Assembly: GCA_963823675.1 (NCBI GenBank)
Contig: CAWGMT010000011.1
Span: 372,001-436,000 of the forward strand
Source: CAWGMT01 sp963823675
GTDB lineage: Bacteria > Planctomycetota > Planctomycetia > Isosphaerales > Isosphaeraceae
Direction of reading: 5' to 3'
DNA: 64,000 nucleotides
In this document: in pieces, positions 53,623 to 64,000 of the stretch
Layout of the letters: each line of letters opens with the position of its first letter
Position numbering within the stretch: position 1 is the stretch's first letter
The notes under the pieces: generated by a model
The model's input: only the letters and a program-made list of their open reading frames with translations
The model's database searches: none
What the model was told of the DNA's origin: nothing
Position numbers and translations under genes: made by a program

Positions 53623-56600
53623 TCAGCCCGGATCACCCACCAGCACAAACGCTGCCCAGTAGTAGGGGTGGTCGTACGGCCGTGCGCTGCCCGATCTGGG
53701 TGATGATAAGGCGGTGCCCGATGTGTCCTCGCCGACCTTCGCCAGCGGCCGCACCGCACCGCGCTCGAGCGCGGCAAGCTCGCCGTCAATTTGATCCACC
53801 GTCAAGCTCCGCAGCCATTGCTTGGCTTCTTGCAGCGCCTCGGCCTTGGGCAGCGGCTTTGAGAGCGTCGCGCGCTTGCCCAGCAAGTTCTGATAAAACC
53901 GGGTCATCAAGAGCGACGTGGCCTTGTCGTCTACTTTCCAGAGCGACAGACAGACGCTCCGGGCTCCGGACATCAAAAGTGCCTGGGTGAACCCGACAAA
54001 GCCCTCGCCACCGGCGTCACGGCCCAGGGCGGTCTCGCAGGCCGACAGGGTGACCAGCTCGGCCTTCAAGGCCCAGCTTTGCTGGATCTCGCGGACCGAG
54101 AGCCGGCCGTCGAAGACCGGCTGGTGATTCATGACCTGAGCCAGGGGGTCGGGCAAGCCGGTCTGGGTGAGGATCACTGCCGAGCGCTGCGGGATCGCCT
54201 CGTCGATCACACCGTGGGTCGCGAGATGAATGAAGCCGAACCGGCCGAGTTCGCCCGAGGCGGCCAGGCGGTCAAGCTCGGGCTCGCTGGCGTCGGCCCC
54301 GAGCAGAACCTTGGCTGGCCGACCGTCGGATTTGAAGAGCTGAGCGATCACCTCGACCTCGCGTCGCGTGCCCGGTAGAGGGGCGAAATTCCCGTCGCCC
54401 GACCGCGCCGCAACCAGCACCCGCTGGAGCTCGCGCTGCTCGGTGATCGCTTGCGCTGCCGGCTTGGGGTCGATCATCACGCCGAGCTTGCCGGGGGCCA
54501 GTTCCCGGTGGGACGACCGCCCATCTCTCCAGATCTCGATCGGGACCGGCTTGTCGCTCTGGGCAACGACCTTGAGGTCGTCTTTCTTGTTCAGCGTTTG
54601 GCCGTTGTAGGCGAGCAAGACATCCCCGTCTTTCAGTCCATGGTTTGCGGCATTCGAGCCACGGACGACTACATTGACAAGCAGTCCATGGTCAGGCGTC
54701 CGCCTGGGCTCGCTCGACTTGTCAGGCTGCTCGTACACCGGGTCGCCCAGGGCGAGCAGGCCGGCATGGCGGTCGGGCCGGGGCTGTTCGCGCAGGTACT
54801 TGAACACGGTGGCCGATGGTGCGTAGCTCACGGTGCGTGTGTCGCCGGCAGCGAGCAGAGCCTCGACCGGGATACCTGTCATGGACCTTGAGGGTAGGAC
54901 GATGAGCCGCCGGGCCGGGGGCAGGCCAAGGGCGGTGGCGCCCAGGGCCACGGCCAGCGGCTCAATGCGCTGGGCGCGCAGTTTTACAACCAGGGATCGC
55001 AGGTCTGCTGAGCCATCGCCGGGCCGGCTTCGCAGCTCGGTCCGGACCTGGCCCGCTAGCCCGGTGTCCTCCTTGGTACACAACCCACTCGCACCGGTGC
55101 CCGCGATCGGGACCCAAGCCGGGATGCCTTGCGACCGGACGACGACGCCCCAGTGGTCGCCGTCGGGATCGGCCGCGCTTGGTCCCAAAGGGGGGATATC
55201 AACCCAGGCGACCAGGGCGGCATCGGCGGGCAATGCGGCCTGGATTTCGTTGAGCGTCGCCACCTGGCCCGCCAGTGTGCCGTGAACCTCAACCAGCTTG
55301 GTCTGAAACTCTCCGAGGGCGATGCTGGCGAGCGCGCGCAGGTGTTTCAGGTCCGCGAATCGCTTGGCTCGCTCGGCCTGGTCGAGGTTCTTGGGCGTGG
55401 TTTCGGCCAGCTTGTCGAGCCGTTCGAGCTCCGTGGTCAAGTCGTGAAGACGGGCTCGCTCCTCGGGTGTGAGCCGCCGGTCCTGGCGGGCGGCCAGTTC
55501 ATCGAGCAGGCCGCGGCCCAGGTCTTCCTCGAGCGGCTGCCACGCCAGGGCCGGCTGACCGAGCCGGGCCTGCAGGGCGGCCAGGGCGAGGCGCGCCGAT
55601 TGCCTGGTGGCGGCGCGCTCCAGCCCGGTGAAGGCGACCCGCAGCCGGGCGGCATCCAGGCTCTTCACTGCGAGCAGCAGACTGTCCCGCGCCAGGGCGT
55701 ACTTCGCCTGGGCGTTCAGGTTCCCCGCCAGGTTGTTGGCGATGCTGACAGCGTCGGGCCGGTCTTCGATGAGCGCGCGGCGGTAGATCTGGAGCGCCTT
55801 TTCGTGCAGGGGCTGGGCCTGGGCGTACTTTCCCTGGTGGTCGAGGTTGAGCGCCGCGTTGTTGTAACTGATCGCAGTGCCGGGGTGATCGTCGGTCAGC
55901 AGGCGGCGTTTGATCTCCAGGGCCTTCTCGTGCAGGGCCTGGGCTTGCGCATAATTCCCCTGAGCATCGAGGTTGGTCGCCATGTTGCTGTAAGTGATCG
56001 CGGTGCCGGGGTGATCATCGGTGCGTAGGCGGCGTTTGATCTCGAGCGCCTTCTCGTACAGGGGCTGGGCTTGGGCGTACTTTCCCTGATGGTCGAGGTT
56101 GAGCGCCAGGTTGTTGTAGCTGAGCGCCGTGTCGGGGTGATAGTCGGTGAGCAGGCGGCGTTTGATCTCCAGGGCCTTCTCGTGCAGGGGCTGGGCTTGC
56201 GCATAATTTCCCTGGGCATCGAGGTTGTGCGCCAGGTTGTTGTAGCTCGAGGCGGTGTCCGGGTGGTTGTCGGTATGCAGGCGGCGATTGATCTCCAGAG
56301 CTTTCTCGTAGAGCGGCTGGGCCTGGGCGTACTTTCCCTGTTTGCCCAGGACATACGCCACGTTGCCGTAGCTTTCGGCCGTGTCTTTGTGGTTGTCGGT
56401 GAGCAGACGTCGGCGAATCTCCAGGGCCTTCTCGAATAGCGGCTGGGCCTGGGCGTACTTGCCCTGGTAGCTGAGATTGGCCGCCAGGCCGTTGTAGCTA
56501 AAGGCCGTGTCTTTGTGGTCGTCGGTGAGCAGCCGGCGGCGAATCTCGAGCGCCTTCGTGAAGAGCGACTCGGCCTCGGCGTATTTTCCTTGCCTCCAGA

Positions 56601-57243
56601 GGTTCGCTGCCAGGTTGTTGTAGGCGAGGGCGGTTTTTGGATGGTCGTCGGTGAGCAGGCGGCGCAGGATCTCGAGCGCCTTCTCGTAATGCGGCCGCGC
56701 CTGGGCGTACTTTCCCAGAGAGTTGAGGTTGGCCGCCACGTTGTTGAAGGTGGCGGCGGTCGCGGGGTGGTCGTCGGTGAGCAGCCGGCGGCGGATCTCC
56801 AGCGCCTTCTCGTAAAGCGGCTGGGCCTGGGCATACTTGCCCCCGGAGGCGAGTGCGTGCGCACTCTCATATAGAGCGCCCGTTGATTCGTACGCAGCCC
56901 GATCCTCATGCGGCATCGGAGCCACCCGGCGCAACATCCTGAGCTGCCACTTTGCATCCACCGCCTCGAAGTGCTTCGGTCCCTGGATTCGCGTCCGCAA
57001 GGCGACCAGTTCCTCCGCCCGCGCAATCGCGTCGTCCCAGCGATCGGCCTTCGTGGCCTGATCAATCTGCGAATCAAGTTGCTTGGCATGTTTCTCGTCC
57101 TCGCCGGTCAGCTTGCGCAATCCCGCGGCGGGCGGTTGCGCGTCCTTTGGAGACGCGGTCTGTGCGGCCGTGGGCAACCCTTGCATTGCGATCGCTAACC
57201 CGATCAAGAGCCCCAGCCGGAACACGATGCGAAGAGTTTTCAT
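53623..57243 (-). CDS. TPR-CHAT protein 4: first gene of the tandem run
   Basis: A 1,206-residue protein with signal peptide MKTLRIVFRLGLLIGLAIAM. Nine full TPRs (YAQAQPLHEKALEIKRRLLTD type) and a partial tenth (YALARDSLLLAVKS) precede the helical linker and the CHAT domain. The PDZ-like insertion (RGSNAANHGLKDGDVLLAYNG) is present. The catalytic pair is His1010 and Cys1069. The ATG at 57243 matches the starts of copies 2 and 3 (MKxLRxxFRLxx), although the frame is open 71 codons further upstream. Transcription would run 4-3-2-1, though the 497-bp gap after this gene makes a separate unit possible. Intact. Confidence 0.88.
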   Translation of the reverse strand: MKTLRIVFRLGLLIGLAIAMQGLPTAAQTASPKDAQPPAAGLRKLTGEDEKHAKQLDSQIDQATKADRWDDAIARAEELVALRTRIQGPKHFEAVDAKWQLRMLRRVAPMPHEDRAAYESTGALYESAHALASGGKYAQAQPLYEKALEIRRRLLTDDHPATAATFNNVAANLNSLGKYAQARPHYEKALEILRRLLTDDHPKTALAYNNLAANLWRQGKYAEAESLFTKALEIRRRLLTDDHKDTAFSYNGLAANLSYQGKYAQAQPLFEKALEIRRRLLTDNHKDTAESYGNVAYVLGKQGKYAQAQPLYEKALEINRRLHTDNHPDTASSYNNLAHNLDAQGNYAQAQPLHEKALEIKRRLLTDYHPDTALSYNNLALNLDHQGKYAQAQPLYEKALEIKRRLRTDDHPGTAITYSNMATNLDAQGNYAQAQALHEKALEIKRRLLTDDHPGTAISYNNAALNLDHQGKYAQAQPLHEKALQIYRRALIEDRPDAVSIANNLAGNLNAQAKYALARDSLLLAVKSLDAARLRVAFTGLERAATRQSARLALAALQARLGQPALAWQPLEEDLGRGLLDELAARQDRRLTPEERARLHDLTTELERLDKLAETTPKNLDQAERAKRFADLKHLRALASIALGEFQTKLVEVHGTLAGQVATLNEIQAALPADAALVAWVDIPPLGPSAADPDGDHWGVVVRSQGIPAWVPIAGTGASGLCTKEDTGLAGQVRTELRSRPGDGSADLRSLVVKLRAQRIEPLAVALGATALGLPPARRLIVLPSRSMTGIPVEALLAAGDTRTVSYAPSATVFKYLREQPRPDRHAGLLALGDPVYEQPDKSSEPRRTPDHGLLVNVVVRGSNAANHGLKDGDVLLAYNGQTLNKKDDLKVVAQSDKPVPIEIWRDGRSSHRELAPGKLGVMIDPKPAAQAITEQRELQRVLVAARSGDGNFAPLPGTRREVEVIAQLFKSDGRPAKVLLGADASEPELDRLAASGELGRFGFIHLATHGVIDEAIPQRSAVILTQTGLPDPLAQVMNHQPVFDGRLSVREIQQSWALKAELVTLSACETALGRDAGGEGFVGFTQALLMSGARSVCLSLWKVDDKATSLLMTRFYQNLLGKRATLSKPLPKAEALQEAKQWLRSLTVDQIDGELAALERGAVRPLAKVGEDTSGTALSSPRSGSARPYDHPYYWAAFVLVGDPG

Positions 57244-57359
57244 GATGGGCCTCTTCCATGTCGGACGATCCGTGGTCGGACTTTCACAGAGAATATCAAA
57301 GTTCGAGACATCTTGCCCAGCAGGATTTTTCCCGGCGCGTCCGAGCCGCGACCAGCAGA

Positions 57360-57500
57360 TCCCGGGACTGAGCCCCCTCCTACAACGGACGGGCGAGCGG
57401 GCGTCTGTGTTGTGTAGGAGCCGGCTCCGTCCGGCGATTCTTTTCCGGGAGGGCATTGGCGTAACCAGAAGATCGGGGGAGGGAGCCCCCTCCTACAGCA
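57360..57500. repeat. Repeat-rich spacer (GGAGCCGGCTCC / GCCCCCTCCTACA family)
   Basis: The gap 57244-57605 separates divergent genes. It contains GAGCCCCCTCCTACAACGGAC, GTGTAGGAGCCGGCTCCGTCCGGCG and GGGAGCCCCCTCCTACAGCA, pieces related to the elements at 14730 and 53341. No other gene is seen in it. Confidence 0.6.
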
Positions 57501-57605
57501 GAATGCACCTTCTAAGAAAACCCGTGCCGAATCGTTATCCTGAACGGAGCGTTGCTCTGTCTCCCCCGGAATCGCCCGAGGTGCCGCGAAAGAAACGAGG
57601 CTGCC

Positions 57606-63822
<6,217 letters not shown>

Positions 63823-63831
63823 GGCGCTGCG

Positions 63832-63866
63832 CGAAAGTCAATGTCGCCTTTCGCTCCGCGAAAGGA
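63832..63866. repeat. TTTCGCTCCGCGAAAG palindrome, copy downstream of the A2M gene
   Basis: TGTCGCCTTTCGCTCCGCGAAAGG also occurs inside the element at 53520-53545. It may act as a hairpin terminator but lacks a T-tract. It is a dispersed intergenic repeat in this genome. Confidence 0.6.
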
Positions 63867-63874
63867 CATCGTAC

Positions 63875-64000
63875 GTGAAGACGGTGATCCCCGGTTTCTC
63901 GTCGATCGAGAACGTCGAACGCGGCGAGAGCGGCACTCAGTTGATCGTCAAATTCGAGCGGCAGGATCCGCAGCGCAGCCTCTCGGTCGAGTTCAAGGCA
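63875..64000 (+). CDS. Start of a gene running off the right edge
   Basis: A GTG at 63875 begins an open frame of 42 codons to the window end (VKTVIPGFSSIENVERGESGTQLIVKFERQ...). Codon use is like the neighbours, with G/C in third positions. No family can be assigned from this length. It could be a partner of the A2M gene because it follows by 50 bp in the same direction. Confidence 0.35.
   Translation, partial: MKTVIPGFSSIENVERGESGTQLIVKFERQDPQRSLSVEFKA

Noticed and set aside
41782..57243. A type III-E CRISPR (Craspase) locus
   Set aside because: TPR-CHAT proteins occur there, but no cas gene, fused Cas7-11 or repeat-spacer array is present, and these proteins carry signal peptides.

Overview
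The window comes from a GC-rich planctomycete chromosome, most likely of the Isosphaeraceae/Gemmataceae type. Lineage markers are a DUF1559 prepilin-like protein, a DUF1549/DUF1553 cytochrome-like protein, a planctomycete-style ECF sigma factor coupled to a Ser/Thr kinase-WD40 receptor, an exported SUMF1/FGE protein, a bacterial alpha-2-macroglobulin and very large TPR-CHAT proteins. No rRNA or CRISPR array is visible. The only RNA gene signal is the 3' end of a tmRNA. The lineage call rests on protein families, not on a marker gene.

Layout. 0-3 kb is the right part of an IS21-family element (ParB/KorB-like gene, istA, istB). 3.2-9.5 kb is a mobile, decaying zone. It holds a nucleotidyltransferase with a small partner, a RAYT transposase with a partly duplicated 3' end, a pyruvate/indolepyruvate decarboxylase lying between two copies of a 53-bp REP-like repeat, a sigma-factor fragment abutting an internally deleted transposase, a PIN-domain remnant and an intact transposase. 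9.9-11.3 kb is a translationally coupled small protein and TlpA-like thioredoxin. 11.9-14.4 kb has a tmRNA 3' end with its terminator, followed by phage-type small and large terminase genes, which together look like an integration scar. 14.8-26 kb carries envelope and secreted functions: a membrane protein, a DUF1549/DUF1553 protein, a dead aspartic protease, an FGE protein whose C-terminus looks like a DGR variable region, an S9 peptidase and two alpha/beta hydrolases. 26-31.3 kb is the ECF sigma plus kinase-WD40-TPR signalling locus. 31.5-35 kb has a CapA remnant and a topoisomerase VI B-A operon. 35.6-41.5 kb has an XRE-PBP regulator, a DUF1559 protein, a truncated ArsR, an exported LMW-phosphatase-like protein, a LolA-like protein and a second kinase.

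41.8-57.2 kb, on the minus strand, is the most striking region: four tandem paralogues of a roughly 1,200-1,330-residue exported protein. Each has a signal peptide, 9-12 kinesin-light-chain-type TPRs and a CHAT (caspase-like) domain with its His/Cys pair. A PDZ domain sits inside the CHAT region. 57.6-63.8 kb is an alpha-2-macroglobulin with a CTEQ thioester motif whose reading frame changes roughly twenty times or more, nearly always as if one base had been added. The last bases start another, partial gene.

The non-mobile genes mostly act at or outside the cytoplasmic membrane: sensing through kinases, proteolysis and its inhibition by S9, CHAT and A2M, and thiol chemistry. Several single-base frameshifts (15.5, 18.9-19.0, 27.6, 28.1, 45.7, 46.55 and 58-63 kb) mean that either the locus is decaying or the assembly carries indel errors. 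Raw reads would separate these.
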